Below, in pieces: positions 38,001 through 53,000 of a stretch of 64,000 bases of DNA; position 1 is the first letter of the stretch, and each line of letters opens with the position of its first letter. Source of the stretch: Thalassia testudinum (lineage: Eukaryota > Streptophyta > Magnoliopsida > Alismatales > Hydrocharitaceae). The DNA lies in assembly GCA_037157565.1 (NCBI GenBank), contig JAZHRO010000039.1, forward strand, positions 47,554,001-47,618,000, in the 5' to 3' direction. The notes under the pieces were generated by a model. The model saw only the letters and a program-made list of their open reading frames with translations, had not been told where the DNA came from and made no database searches. The position numbers and the translations under genes are program-made.

Positions 38001-41000
38001 ATTTTCCCACACCTCCTCTTTATAAAGAGGTGTAGGGCTCCTATAATGAAAACTAACGGATTCTATTCTCCTCAGAGCCTTCATGGAAATGTCTATGCAG
38101 AACTAGAAAATTACTATCACAAGTTTTCACTTGGAAAAGTGCTTCTATTCATTCAACCAAGATGGTTACTTTTGCAATTAGTTTTGCTACATATTGACCT
38201 ATCTTCTGTCTCGCATGCACAACAAAGAAAACCCCTACGTGCACTTCTTTTAACCACGAACTTTTTTTAATATTCTTAATACCTTATTCTATATAAGTAT
38301 AGAATATGACATGGAAGAAATGTGCTAATGGCATCATTTTGCTTTCATATTTGAGGGAATAACTTGTCAGCATCCTCAATTATGGAGCACAATCACAAGA
38401 TCCATGCATCCGCAAACAGACTGATATAATTTTTTCTTTTTGAAAGGGGAGGCTGATATAACATTGTCCATATGATGGTTTTCTATTTTTTCTTTTCTTT
38501 TTTTAACGAACTGACGGCTTTCTAGTCTATGAGAATCTTTGTAAATGACCTTAAAAGACTCCATGCATCAGGTAATCAATGTGCTTCACCTTGAGCATGT
38601 AAGAAGACGTAAATAAGGTCTGAGCTTGAAGAAGATTGCTTGGTCAACTCAAATCAAGAGGTACAACCCCCAAGATTAACAGGAAGATTCAAGAAATAGG
38701 AGGAAGGGAAGATACATACTGAATCATGGGAAAAGAGATGAGTTTGGCCATGACAAGAAGGCTCGAAAGCAACATTTACTCTTTCTTGACCATATGGTCT
38801 TGTTAGTTGAGGGCTTTATTGCTGAGGCCAGGAACACCAGTCTCCTGGTAGAGGTATTTGAAGAGGCATCCAATCTTCAGATCAATTTGCAAAAATCCAG
38901 CTTCTTGGCATTTGGTATGTCTGATGAGAGGCAACACAGTGTGGTGCGGCTTTGAGTGTGCAGCTGCCACGGACACCGTTCAAGAATCTTGAATTCCCTC
39001 TTACCCCAGGCCACAACACAACTAGGGATTGGACCCCTATTATGGAAAGATTGGAGAAGCAACCACAAGGATAGGCATCTTGCCCTCTTTCTACAGGAGG
39101 TAGTTTGTCCTAGCTTTGGTCCTCTCAACAATCCCAATGTACTATCTCTTTGTTTTGAGGATTTTGGCTGCGATCCTGAAGCATATTAACTCCGTCAGGA
39201 GAAAATTTTTTAGGGCCACCACCTTTAGTGATCATTCTCTTCCTCTAATGGCCTGGGAAGATGTCCAACAATGATAGTCTTGGCATTCTGAATCTCTTTG
39301 TAATAAATGAAGCAATGCTCTCCGTGGAGATTTTTCTAGGATAATAATAATAATGAAGGGTCCACATGGCAGTGCCACGTGGCAATCCAGTCAACCTAGG
39401 TGTCAACCACTATTGGCCTAAATTGTTGGCTTGCATGCCAATTTATCTTCATACCTTGTGTGACAAGTTTTGTTTAGGTATTATGTGATTTTTTATATTT
39501 AGTCATTAGAGTTGTTTAGGAGATAATAGTGGGATTAGGATTCAATTTAGGATTTGCAATCTCACTAATTGTGGAGTCTAGTTGGCGTCAATCTTGAGGG
39601 CTCTCTCTTTAAATAGAGAAGCACCTCTCGTTATTTTGAGAGCATCAATCAATAAAATCAAGTTTCATATTTTGAGATCTCTCCTCTCCTCTCTCCCTCT
39701 CTACATTCACTGTGAACAGTGCACAATTTCTGTTCATTATGAACAGTAGTTACTGTTCACGTGAATAGTAACAGTGCCATACCGGAGCCTCCCTCTCGTG
39801 TTATCTCCCACGCACAACTCTTCTCCCACACGTGAAGAAGAGCAACTCTGCTGCACTCCAAATTCTGCACATGGTATCAGAGCCACTGGTCTAGGCCGAT
39901 TTCATCTCTCACGAATGGGACACGAGGGGCAAAAAGGAGGTCCACGCATGCTTCTTGTGTGACTCTCCCTTGCATCACCAGAGCCACATAGCTTGTGGCA
40001 TCTTCGTCCGAAGTAGAGAGTTCTCTCAAGAACTCCTTGAAGGTACTTGGCACCTTACGCAAGATCCAAGTCGACAAGAAGAGGACCCCACGAGTCATCT
40101 CTCTCACGTATCCAACACCTTACGTGGAGAGTAGAAGTAGAAAGAGGTTCGTTTCTCGAAGATAGAGATGGCAAAGCAAAAGACTCAAATAAACATAGGA
40201 GAAGGCACCGAAGGTGCAAGAAGAAGCCAAAGTCAAGAAATGGGAGAAGGAGATCTATTAAAAGAAGCTTGAAGGCAAGTCTGCACCCCTTTCGAAGTTC
40301 AACTTGGGGAGGAGTGTGAAGATTTTTCTAGGATGATAATAATAATAATGAAGGGCCCACGTGACACATTAGCCACGTGGCAGTCCAATCAACCTAAGGT
40401 GTCAACCACTATTGACCTAGGTTGTTCGCTTGCATGCCAAGATATCTTCATGCCTTGTGTGACAAGTTTTGTTTAGATATTATGTGACTTTTTATATTTA
40501 GTTAATTAGAGTTGTTTAGGAGATAATAGTGGGATCAAGATTTAATTTAGGATTTGCAATCCCACTAATTGTGGAGTCTAGTTGGCGTCAGTCTTGAGAG
40601 CTCTCTCTTTAGATAGAGAGGCACCTCTCCCTTGTTATTTTGAGACCATCAATCAATAAAATCAAGCTTCATATTTTGAGATCTCTCCTTTCCTCTCTCC
40701 CTCTCTACAAACACTATAAACAATGCATAAGTTATTGTTCATCAGGAATAGTAGTTACTATTCACGTGAACAGTGCCATACCAAAGCCTCCCTCCTGTGC
40801 TATCTCGCCCGCATTACTCTTCTCCCACGTCTGAAGAAGAAGAGCAACTCCACTGTGCTCTGAATTCTCCACTCTCAAAGTAGATCCTCCAATGGGAGAG
40901 GTAACATCTTCAGGTCAAGGTAATGCCAATGGAGGAGGTAACATCTTCAGGTCGAGGAAGAAGAGGGCAAAGGTGCTAGCGGTACTGTAGGGGGTTCAAC

Positions 41001-44000
41001 TGGGGAGGAATAGGGTTGTCTTTAGGGGAGAAATGCTGTATGTGGAGAATGTTGTTTGCTCCATTTCCTCCCAGGTGATGTTTTGGGAGTCAGCTATGTA
41101 ATTATGGCATTGCCCTTGTGATTCCTTCTTTTAAGTAATGAATCTAGGTGGTTATCATGCAGATAACCACCCTTCAATTTTTCAAAAAAAAAAAAACTTA
41201 TAGGCCAAGCATGCCTTATTGGAAGTCCACTTTGTTTGACTCCTAACTCCATCGATTGAGATAAAAGGTGGATTCCCATGAGGGGATCTTCTTACTTTTG
41301 GAAGGGCCCTCAAAAGATTTTGAAAAAATTCAAACCTCATTGCTAGACTCTCTTGGATGGTTCCAAGTTAGTGTCTTGGACGCGTGAATGGTTGTCTCTA
41401 GCTAGCATTATTGCATATTTATTCCTTAGAATTATGGCTCCAGCATCTAACTCTTTGGCCTTTGTAGCAAATTGTGTTGACCATTCTTGGGTCCCTTCCC
41501 TACAAGTGTCCCTTTCAAAGGCTAGGCTGGAGGAGCTCACCCTCCTCTTGCAAGCCATATAGGAGCTCAAATCGGGCTCTAGAAGAGATGGTTGGATTTA
41601 GAGACATGGAAGCTTCTCAATTAGAAAAGTTTATTTACGCTTCATGGAAGACCTTAACCAAGTGGATTAAGCTTTGGCTTCAAATTGCAGGAAATTTTGA
41701 TAGACAAAATACCCCTAAAGGGGCAAGGTTTTTCTACGACTTCTGAGAAGGAAGAGGGTTGTAACCCATGGTTCTAGCCTCCAGGAGAAGATAGGCGCTG
41801 GAGGTTAATGCTAGTTGTGTTTTCTTTGGAGAAGAGTGAAGGTATAGATCATTTGTTCTTCACTTGCTTGTTCACGTAGCAGTGCTAGCCCGCTACAACG
41901 AATTGCCACCGCCATTACTCCTCCAAATTTTGGTCTAGCATCCACGATGCTCTTATCGATAGGGATGCAGTAAGGAGAGCCCTTATTTTGATGTAGTGCC
42001 TTTGGCTCAAACATAATGGCACCATCTTTAGTAAGGAGAGATCTTTTGTTGATAATGTTTTGCATGTTTATTACTCCTTTTGTGATTTCTGATGTTCTTT
42101 GAGGCTAATAGCTTTTGCTAACCCTTTTTTTCCTCTTCAAATAAATAAATAAACAAACAAAAGATTAGGGTTTTTTTATGAATCTTTAGGTCCTTTTACG
42201 TTCTTTTTGGTTCTTGATCAATTCTTAGCTCTAACATCGCTATCTTCTTGATTTTCTAAACTTAAAGAGACTTCTTGGGGGAAAGAAGCATGTGGTGTGG
42301 TGGAGAGTGGGAGATTGGAGCATGGATGGGCTATGTATAGAGAGGATGGAGGGGCAAGATTTCAGATGCTGATGTCACACCAAATCGACGAGTAAAAGGA
42401 GCATATTGGAGATATATCACTGATATCTTGGATTAGTTCAAAACAACTAAAAATGCCATAAATTTTACAAATTTACGATTTTATTGATAGTGTATAAATT
42501 AATAATAAAAAATATCTATAAAGATCGGAAGTAAATTTTAAATGATACAATAGAAGTACACTACATTCATAGCATTCAAACGGAACAATAAAAAACATGG
42601 TAATAATCTCATAACTAGTATGATCACTACAAAATGAAGATAGCCAAAAGTTGATAATCACACATGTAATGATCATAGAAAATAAGAAATATTAATAGTC
42701 CACTAGTAAGAAAGAATAAAACAGATCATGAGCCAAGCTAGATTTGGAGTGTATCATTTATGAGATCATCAATGAGAAATAAATAAAGATAACATGACAA
42801 TACTGGCATACAAGATTAAATATGAGCTAAGTATTAGCATAATTTTCATGTATGGTATGAGTTGATTGGTGATGGCAACGGGCAAGCTAATAAAAAATGT
42901 AAGCATGGAGTAGTTACACATATGACTAATTAGGATGACCAATATAAGCATAAACATGAGGTAAGCATTATTCCAATGTATGGTATGGGTTAATTAGTCA
43001 CCGTGAACAAAAAAAAAATCACATAAAAAGAATAGAGATGGAGGGAGGGAAAATAAAACCTTAAATCATTGCGAAAGTGGAGAATTGGAAGAGATTAAAG
43101 ATGGGAAAGGGCTACATACTTGAGAAGAGTCTCAAAAGCTGCAAACCAAACTAATAAAACTTCGAACTTAAGAGCAACTCAATGGGCACAACAATATCGA
43201 GAACATATTGCTTGTTTTATGGGATATTCATTTCGATAGAAAGCACTTTCATCCAATTGAGTTCCTTAATGTAATGTCTTTAATCATCTCGTCTTGATAG
43301 ACCATCTAAGTCTTTGGGTTTCTATCCAAAGTTTGAAGGTGGCTTATAAAGATCACCGAGAGTCAATGCACTAGTAGCTATGTTTGGTTTCTTATGTATC
43401 ATTCTTTGATCCCAAAGCCTAACACACCTTGACTTGGAAGACGGTTTTATGGGATCCGTATCAACGACATCGACATCCCCTAATATTTAGGGATATCAAT
43501 CAAGACCCACTAATATGACTAATATATAGTCAATATCCTGGAAAAAGGATATTCCTATGATATTCATATGAGTCATGTTAGGGATATAAATATGTCGTTG
43601 ATATATTAAGATATCTATTTCCATGTGGAGGGGTTGAAGGGGATATGATTAAGTGGATGGTTGGTTGGTTATGAGCATAGTTACATTAGAGTTGTTAGGT
43701 TAGACAATCCCTATGATATCAATTCTAGCACAATGAACCATCTAAAGTAATTCTTCTGTTGTTACCTTATGAAATAATCACTTCACATTTCTTATGCACG
43801 AAGTCGAAAAAATCATGCAACAAATACATTTCAAACAAGTTTAATGTACCATTGCAGTGGCAGATCATTTAGTTTTCCTGAGTTGTCCAGGCAAATTCCC
43901 TTGGCATCATATGAAATTTTGCTCCCAGAAAATTTGAAAAAAAAAATAACAATTTGGTGTAGGTACAAAAATAACTACAGCATGCATATGCTCAAGCAAC

Positions 44001-47000
44001 AAGGATGATATTCTGGCATTGCATTCATGAATTTGTATCCAACCTCTCTTTTAGGATCTTCACCATTAACAACCGTCAAAACAGCACCTGTCAAATATAT
44101 AGCAAGCACAGCACACAGTAGACCAACCATTGCCCACAGTAGCCAACCATTCTTAAGATCAAATGGCCTTTTCAAATCTGAAGCACATCAAATGCAATAT
44201 CAATCAATGCTCCCAACTTTTATTGTGAGAGTGCATTTTTAATTTTATTGCAATTAAAAACACATAGGTTAAAAATTCCATCTTGCTATAATGGAAAAGT
44301 AAAGTTTTGAAAGACTAGAAATTATTTTGAAAGGGAAAAACAATAGGAATTATAGAAGACACGGCAAAAAATTATATAACTGACCATAACATAGGATATC
44401 ATCTGGAAGAGGTTGGAAGTTGTTAGTGATACTAAACAAGATCCCCAAAACAACAACCGTAGTAGACCTGGAAAACAAACTAATTTAGAAATTTCTCTCA
44501 GAGCTATTGTATTAAAGAGGAATAGATATAGACACCAGGAGTTATTCTCTATTCAACAATTCAGAAAAGGATGGGTTTATTTTGCATACAATTGACCTGC
44601 AAACAACAATTCTGCCTTTCCATCTAAAGTCAGATCTCCACCCTGAAGCCCAAGAAACGGCAAAAGAGCAACTTCAGCCAGACCTGTCAAAGTGAAACTG
44701 CCTGAAAAAACTTAGTTCAGTGCTACCTAAGCCGATCCCCCGGTAACAAACAGAAGAAAGGAGATGATAATGAAAGAAAAACTGTTAGTACCAAAATGAA
44801 TTAGTTTATTCAGAGAACCCTTGGACCTTTATATAGAGAGGCACCAAAAAGAGAATTACAAGTATACTCTTTTACTACACAAAATAATAAAAACACCGAC
44901 TGTACATAACTCAACACTCTCCCTCAAGCTGGAGCATAAACATCAAACATGCTCAGCTTGAAACATATATAGTGTAATCTCTTCTTGGGAAGTACTTTAG
45001 TAAAGATATCTACCAGTTGGTCTTCAGTGCATATGTAGGGTGTAAAAATTTTCTTAGCTAAAATAGCCTCTCTAGTGAAGTGACAATCCACTTCAATATA
45101 TTTGGCGACCTTATTGTCACATTGCATCTTAATAGAATCATGTACCTGCACTCCAAATTCTTCTAGAATGGAATGGACCCAGAGTAACTCATAAGTAGTC
45201 TGAGACATGACCCTGTATTCAGATTCAACACTAGATCTAGATACTACTGTCTATTTCTTACTCCTCTATATAACCAGATTGCCCTCAACAAATGTACAGT
45301 GTCCTGTAGTGGATTTCCGATCCTCACGAGCACCTACATAGTCTGCATCAGAGTATCCACAAACATCCAAGTACCCATTTCTTTCAAAAGGAGTCCTTTC
45401 CCAGGTGCACTTTTCAAGTACCTGAGAATCTGGCAAACACTATCTCAGTGGACTTCTCTTGGCAACTGCATAAACTGGCTCAACCTTCCAACTGCAAAGG
45501 CAATGTCAGGACGAGTAACAGTTAGATACAATAGCTTACCAATCACTGCACGGTATTTAGTAAGATCTTGCAGTAGGTGGTTGTCATCATCTGCAATAGG
45601 CAAATATACATTCATGGGCACATATGCTGGTTTGCACCCCAGCATACCCATGTCACTCAGCATGTCAAGAACGTACTTGCGTTGGGATTGCACAAGTCCT
45701 CTAGTGTACTGCACCTCAATACGAAGGAAATAGTTGATGGGGCCTAAATCCTTGGTAACAAATTGTAACTGTAGCATCTTCATTTCCTCTATGCATTGCT
45801 TGTCACTGCCAATCAAAAGTATGTCATCCACATAAACAACCAGTATGACTGAGCTTGTCTTTTTATGCAATGTAAAGATAGAATAATCAGCAAAAGATCT
45901 AAAGAAGCCATAATCATGAACCACCCTGCTAAACCTCTCAAACCAAGCTCTAGGACTTTGTTTCAGTCCATAAATAATTTTCTTCAATCTACACACCTTC
46001 TGACACTCCCCCTGAGTAGGGAAGCCTAGTGGCTGCTCCATGTAGAATTCCTCCTCCAAATCGCCATACAGAAAGGCATTTTTGATATCAAGATGATGGA
46101 CAGTTCAATGCCTATTGGCAACAAAAGATAACAGTATCCGAACAGAATTAAGATGAGCTACTGGGGAAAAATTCTCAAAGTAATCAACCCTGAACATCTG
46201 AGTGCATCCTTTGGCCCCCAAGCGTGCTTTGTACCGTTCCACAGCACCATCAGGACGACATTTAAGAGTAAACACCCATCTACACCCTACAATAGTAGCG
46301 CCTAGGGGTAGATCAACAAGGTCCAACATGCCACGGGATTGTAAAACTTCCATCTCCTCCTCCATTGCCAAGGTCCGGGATGGATCTCGGAAGGCTCATG
46401 ATTATCCCGTGGTACTTGCACACTGTCAATGGCCAAGGAAAACTGCCGTCCAACTGTAGACAAACTATCAAGGGACATAAACTAAGATACAGAATATTTA
46501 GCACAAGAACGTGGAGCCTTCTTTTGTGCAATAGGAAGGTCCAGAGTAGTGTCCTCAGTGGTAGGAAGTACCTGGTCCTCGAACAAATCATTAGCAACTA
46601 GTGGGGACTGAGCAGAAATAGTAGAAAGTGGTTCATCCACCTAAGAAACACCCTAGGTCCTGCGCTGAAAATGCTTAGGAAAAGTATCCGTATCAGGAAT
46701 CTTAGGATAATACAGGAAAGGACCCGGAACAGGCTGACTAGCCCTAGATATAGGTGGCTTAGTAGGTTGTGGTCGCTCAATGGGCATAGGAAGCGGAACC
46801 TCATGTGATGGCTCAGTAAGTTACTCCCCCTATTTTTGGTAATATGGAATCTCCTGAAAAAACATGACATCACTGGAACATAAAATTTACATGAAATAGG
46901 ATCATAGCATCTATACCCTTTCTGAGTCCTAGAGAAGCCCAGAAACGTGCGCTTCACAGAGCGAGGAGAAATCTTATCCATTTTATGCAAATGAACAAAA

Positions 47001-50000
47001 CACAGCCAAAAACAACAGGAGTAACAGAAAAAGGTCCTTGCTAGGAAACAACATAGAGTATGGAGTTTTACCCTCAGACAGAAGAGCAAACTTGGTTCAC
47101 CAAATAAGTAGCAGTAAGAACAGCATCATCCCAAAAATGTGATGGAACATTCATTTGAAACATAATAAATCGGGCCACATCAAGTGTCAAAGCTTACGTT
47201 CAGCAACCCCATTTTGTTGGGAAGTATGAATGCAACTGGTCTAGTGAATGATACCTAAAGATTTGAAGAAAGCATTTATCCTGGCATTCATAAACTCCAA
47301 TCCATTGTCACTTCGAAAAACCCTAATAACAGTAGAAAACTGAGTCTTTATTTCCACAATAAAATTTTTGACAGTATCAAAGACTTCGGATTTTTCTTTC
47401 ATCATAAAAACCCAAGACACTCTAGTATGATCATCCACAAGAATAAGAAAATACCGAAATCCTCTAACACTCCTGACCCTACAAGGGCCCCAAACAACAG
47501 CATGAACGAGAGCAAAGACAAACCTAGCTCTTTTCTTATTTGGTGGAAAAGATCTATGGTGCTTGCCCAACTGATAGGCTTCACACCTTAAAACATCAGG
47601 AAAAGACAATGCAAGAAACTAACAGCACAAAACATGCAAACTAGGATGACCAAGTCTCAAATGCCACTGGAGAGCAGTAGTGGCACAAACAGCATCAGCA
47701 CTAGAAGGAGGTGGAATATGTAGGTAGTAGAGACCATTCTACTCAAATCCACCAATCCACCTCTTCGTTTGGAGGTCATGCAAGAAGAAATATTGGTCAT
47801 GAAACACAACTTGACATCTCAAATCTCTAGTAATTTAGCTAATAGACATTAAATTAAGTGCAAATTTGGGAGCATGCATGACATTTGAAAGAGGCAAAGT
47901 GCTAAAAATAGAAATATTTCTGAAACCAATGACTGATGACAAGCCCTCGTCAGCCACTTTAACCTAAAATGGCGTAGAAAGGTTTTGTAGAAAAGAAAAA
48001 ATGATAGTGTCACCAGTAATGTAAGAGGCACCAGAATCCGCAAGCCAGACAGGAGCTTGGGATTATATGACATGGCAGAAGTACCTGCAGACCTCTGAAT
48101 AGAGGCAGAAATAGATCCCTGAGAAGCTACAAGACGCTCATAATCAGCCCTAGAAACAATAATCTGACTATCATCCTCCTGCACCTAAAAGTTATCTTAT
48201 GTAGATACTTGGTGGGCACATGGATCCATACCTTGTGCATAACCGTGCTTGACCTAACATCGGTCCACGATGTGTCCATTCCTGTAAAAGAACTCGCAAA
48301 AAAAGGAATTCCGACCACGTCCACATATACCACCACCACCACGAGCTCTACCACCTCTTCCACCCAAATTTGCTCTACCACGACCAACAACAGCCATGAC
48401 AGAGGCATCAGAAGTAGGGATGGAATCTGAGGTAGTCAGCCTGGAGAGACGAGCATAAATCTGTTCTGGTGAAGGAATCTCACCCAGAGTCATGAATTGA
48501 TCTTTCACTGCTTATACTTGGGGCCAAGTCCAAACAGAAACTAAATCGAACGAATGGCTTCTCTCTGCTTGGCAATAACAGATGCATCTGTAGAGATAAG
48601 TTGATACACATCTTGCTCATCCCAAAGATTTTTCATAGTACCACAATACTCGGATAAGGTCGTGGTGCCTTTCCGAAGGTTGTGGATTTCTCCATGACTT
48701 TATATAGCCTTATAATATTACTCCTATGGGAGTGTATCTCATGCAGTACCTCCCACATCTTCTTGGCTGAGGCATGGGCCATGACCTGCTTGGCAATGGT
48801 CTGTGTCGTACTATTAAGAAGGCAAGTGGCCACCGAGCCATTGTCTGCCTCCCAATCTGCAAACTTCACATCAGGCACAACATCAGTCAAAATGTACTTT
48901 CGATGGGATCTAACAAACCGGGAAAAAAAAGTGAACCAAAGCGGAAAGTTGAATCCATCCAACTTGATAGATGTTCGCTACATGTGAGGGGAAGAGCTCG
49001 TGGTAGAAATCTTTCCCACCGAGTTGCTCACGGCTTCCTTTGATCCCCTATGATATCCGGAGTTGAGATCCACAAAAAACAATATCTTTAAGGTCTGAAA
49101 ATCATATCATAAGGTCTGAAAACTCTGATTTCTGACTGAAAATGCTTCCAAAAACCACATCCAAGTTGCACAAAGGTGATTTTCATATCATGTACCATGT
49201 TGGTACTACAAAGAAATTTGTTTGTACATGCTAAGGCCTATGAATGGCCCTAGCAGTGCCTTCCAATCAGCAAAAACTCCTCTCCTAAGTTGTATGAAGC
49301 CCGTGCATTCCTGATCTAGGCCAACACAGCCTCTAGAGGTGACCTAAAGGTCGTATGGACCTAGAGCAAGGATGATGGTGCACGGAGGAAGGCCCTGCAA
49401 TGGCAACGACGACCTTGTGAGGGCTAGCGCAGTAGCGTAGGAGAGAAGAGAAGGCCCTGCGGCGGCGGCGGCACCCCTGTGAGAGCTAGTGTAGCAACAC
49501 AGGAGAGAGGAGGAGTCCCTACGGTGATGGGAATGGCCCTGTGTGGCCTAGCACGACAATGCAAGAGAGGGGAAGACGACCGGCATCGCCTCAGGTGATG
49601 GCGGCGTAGGGAAAACAACCCACGGTGACACGGGGAAAGGTCGATGGACAGACAGTAAAGGCCTTGGTGACCAGTAGGGGGCAATGCTGCTAGACTGGGA
49701 GGCCGACGGCGTCGCTAAGGAGAGAGGGTAGAGGCTAGGGTTTCGATCGGGGGCAGGAGGCTAGGGTTTGGTGGGATACCAGAGCCTCGATCTAGGACAG
49801 CTACTCTGATACCATGTTAGGACCGAAATGAATTAGTTTATTCAGAGAGACCCTGGGCCTTTATATGGAGAGACAACAAAGAGAGAATTACAAGCATACC
49901 CCTTCACTACACAAAACAATAAAAACACTCACCGTACATAATTCAACAAAAACAACACTTTTGAAAAGCACAAACTCTCAAGTCTTCATCTATATGATAT

Positions 50001-53000
50001 TTTTTAGCCAAAGAAGGGACCATTCTCAAATGTTCTCTTAAGAAACATACGATTTTACTGTCATTTCCCATGTTATATGCATATAAAAGTTCCTCTTTGC
50101 ACCCACTGCAAGTCATCATGTTTGTAGCTAAGTAGGGATGGTTGACAAACAGTCCCTTATCCCTGCAAAAATAGATTTGAAAGTCTCCAAAGGCCCTTTA
50201 TGGGATTGACAGCAAAAAACATGGCTGGAAAAAATTAATAAAATTTGACTTGTTGTATTTAAAGCTGTATCTAGCTTTCACTCATATATACTATTAGAGT
50301 TCCTGCTATTTCCTTTGTTTAGTATGCCTACTTTTCAATTTTATGTTTCTTTAGGGACTCTTCATGTAATTGTCCCTTTTCATCTTCTCTATATAAGAGA
50401 GGCTAAGGTTTCTTTTCAAGAATAAGACTTTTTATTCCATCAACATGGTATCAAAGTGGCCATCCTAGGTTAGTGTTCCAATATCCCACCCAATACCACC
50501 AAAATTCTTCTCCGATCTAATCGATCCTCAACTTTGAGGACCTCTCTTCGATCTCAATCCCCTCGTCAGGGATCCCAATGCCGCCAGCCACCCCACGTTA
50601 GGGTTCCAGCACTGCCGATGGTCTGCCCAACACTCCCAATGCCACCGGTGGCTCTCCTGACCACCAGCTCCGCCCCAACGCCCCCCTGTGTTGTGGTCCC
50701 GATCCTGCAGCACCACTTCCAGATCTAATTCGAGTTGTGCAGTCCTTGTTTACACTATTAAAATCTTATCTGGGGTCCTAATTGAGGTCTGTGGGATCCT
50801 TTTGATCTGATCCAAGGCCCGTGCCAACCTCTTCATCCACACACATCTATGTGTGTGACCCCTTACTACGCCAAAATGTTTTAAGCACCCCATGCCTTCT
50901 TGCATGTGTGTAGCACACCTCCCTATGCACATCTTAGTGCACCTGCCACATGATCAGCATTTATTGTTGTGTGATTCTTGCATAGCTCTCCCCCATGGCT
51001 GAAGACAACACCTTGATCTTTACCTCTGCTTCTGCTCTTGTTTTTATGAAAGGGTGCTTCTGCACTTGTTCAAGGGATCAAATATCAAGTTGACAAGATC
51101 CCAGAACCACGTGTTCTGGTTATGGGCGTTTTGCATATTCATAGGGAGGCATGAACATCTATACATACTGACATATGTGGCCCCTGATCCCAAGGATGAA
51201 AAGTTAAAGAAGAGGGAGGACAACTATTTAGTCATGAATTAGCTTATAAATAGTATTGATACTAAGATTGCGGCCAACATGCCCACCAAGAAAACTGCCA
51301 AGGAGATATAGGATACTTTAGAGCAGAGATACTTTATGCAAATGAGTAGAGCTCACCGTGCTAATATCTACAGGCAAATATGGAACACTAACCTAGGAGA
51401 CATTCCTTAGTTGATTACTTTACTGCTTTTATTCTTGAAGAACTATTTGAGGAGCTCGCAATTTTTCATCTAAGTGGGGTAAGTGACAAAGATACAGATT
51501 TCTTGATGGTTTTTCATCTTGATATCAGTCAACACGTGATTAGATTCTTTCTACCGAAACAGTTCCTAATCTAGAGATGGTCTATGGACAACTACAGAAG
51601 CTTGATGCCGATGCTCCATCTCCTCCACTCACTACTATTCCTAAGCCCACTACTCTAGCAGCATCTGGAGGGAGAGATTGTCACCCTAGTGGACATGGCC
51701 ATAGGCGTGATGGGGGTCATGACAGACGTATTTACCCCCCATGCAGCCACTGCCAAAAGACTAATTATCTGTCAGACAAGTGTTAGGAGAGTTCAATAGG
51801 CCAGCATAGGCCAACCAGACTTCTATGGTTGTTTCTTCTGCTACTGATTCCGAGGTTGTTCCTGATCAGTCTACATTGCCCCAGTGCTGCGACAATTCTT
51901 AAGGAGTGAACCTTCCTCCTCTACTGCTGCACTTGGCACAAGTATTGCAGTGAATGCTTCATATGTAGGCACTACTAACTAGATCGTCAACTCTGGAGCC
52001 TCTACTCATCTTACTAGTAGAGCTGCCAATTTATCCTCATCTAGGGACTCTATCACTATTACTTCTATTCGTCTTGCTAGTGGAAGCAACTCCCTTGTTA
52101 CTTTAATTGGCACTATGAAATTTTCCCCCAGCTTACCATGTTTATTGTGCCCATGAATTTCACTTAATCTCATATCTGACCATTTGTAAATACTGGAAGC
52201 GTCGCATTGTTTTTTTACGAAGATCATTGTTACTTTCAGGACATCCAAACGAAGCAAATGATTGGTGGGAGCTTTGAGTTCGATGGGTTGTACTACCTTG
52301 ATCTACCCTCCATTTTTGCTAACACCACATCCATCTCCTCTAATCCACTTCTATGTCACTCTAGACTTGGTCATCCATCTTTGTCCAAGCTGAGACAAAT
52401 GTTTTTTGATCTACCCTCCTCTACTATCTTCAACTATGAGGCTTCTAACTTGGGAAACATCACTGACGATCATTCTTGTCTCGTGTGAAGCGACAAAGTC
52501 AAAGTGTTCTAGATTTGATTCATTGTGATTGTAGGGTCCATGTCCTATTAGTACTAGTTCTAGTCATATGTATTTTGTTATTTTTGTTAATAACTTTAGC
52601 CGTGCCTCCTGGATCTTTCTATTACCAAACAGATCTGAATTATTCTCTATAATAAAAAAGTTTTTTCTTTAAGTGCAAAATTCTTTTTCTACAAAAATAA
52701 AATGTTTTAGATCGAATAATGCACTTGAGTTTCTTTGATTGCCCTTTTAGGTCTTTCTTGAGGACAATGGGAGTATTCATTAAACCTTCTGCCCCTACAC
52801 ATCTTAGCAAAATGGAATTGCAGAGAGGAATTTACGTCACATTCTTGATATTGCTAAGGCACTCCTTATCTCTATGAGCGTGACTAAAAACTTTTACAGG
52901 GTGCAGTCCTTACTATTGTTTACCTTATAAACTATGTACCCTTTTCTGTCCTTGAAGGTGATACACCGTCTCAGTTACTTTATCTAGATAAGGACCTATT

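Larger units (their letters stand above)
20010..44043 (-). other. Intron 5 of the CPBP gene, 24.0 kb, transposon-filled
   Basis: The ends are the exon-5 donor GTTGGA and the exon-6 acceptor TTTTACAG. In order of rising coordinate it holds a palindromic LTR element, a hAT-like element, a solo LTR, an L1 relic, a small LTR element, a second hAT-like element, a Pack-MULE with a nested solo LTR, an LTR-like relic, a gag-only copia, a pol-only copia, L1 relics and a TRIM. Introns of orthologues are usually well under 2 kb, so the expansion is insertional. Confidence 0.88.
44783..49948 (-). mobile_element. Near-full-length Ty1/copia retrotransposon (inactive)
   Basis: Two 134-bp LTRs (44783-44916 and 49815-49948), flanked by aaaac (44778-44782, 49949-49953). 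They differ at about 19 of 134 positions by eye, so the insertion is old. Minus-strand reading: primer-binding site TGGTATCAGAGTAGC (complement of 49800-49814); purine tract beside the left LTR. Gag, protease region, integrase, RT and RNase H are in copia order. Stops and shifts in every domain; non-functional. Sense orientation with the host gene. Confidence 0.93.

Noticed and set aside
38073..38079. gagcc as right-hand target duplication of the 34929-38074 element
   Set aside because: It has no matching copy on the left; cagag is a better but still uncertain candidate.
43490..43640. GGATATC/GATATCC-rich patch as a possible small transposon
   Set aside because: No terminal repeats or target duplication could be located.
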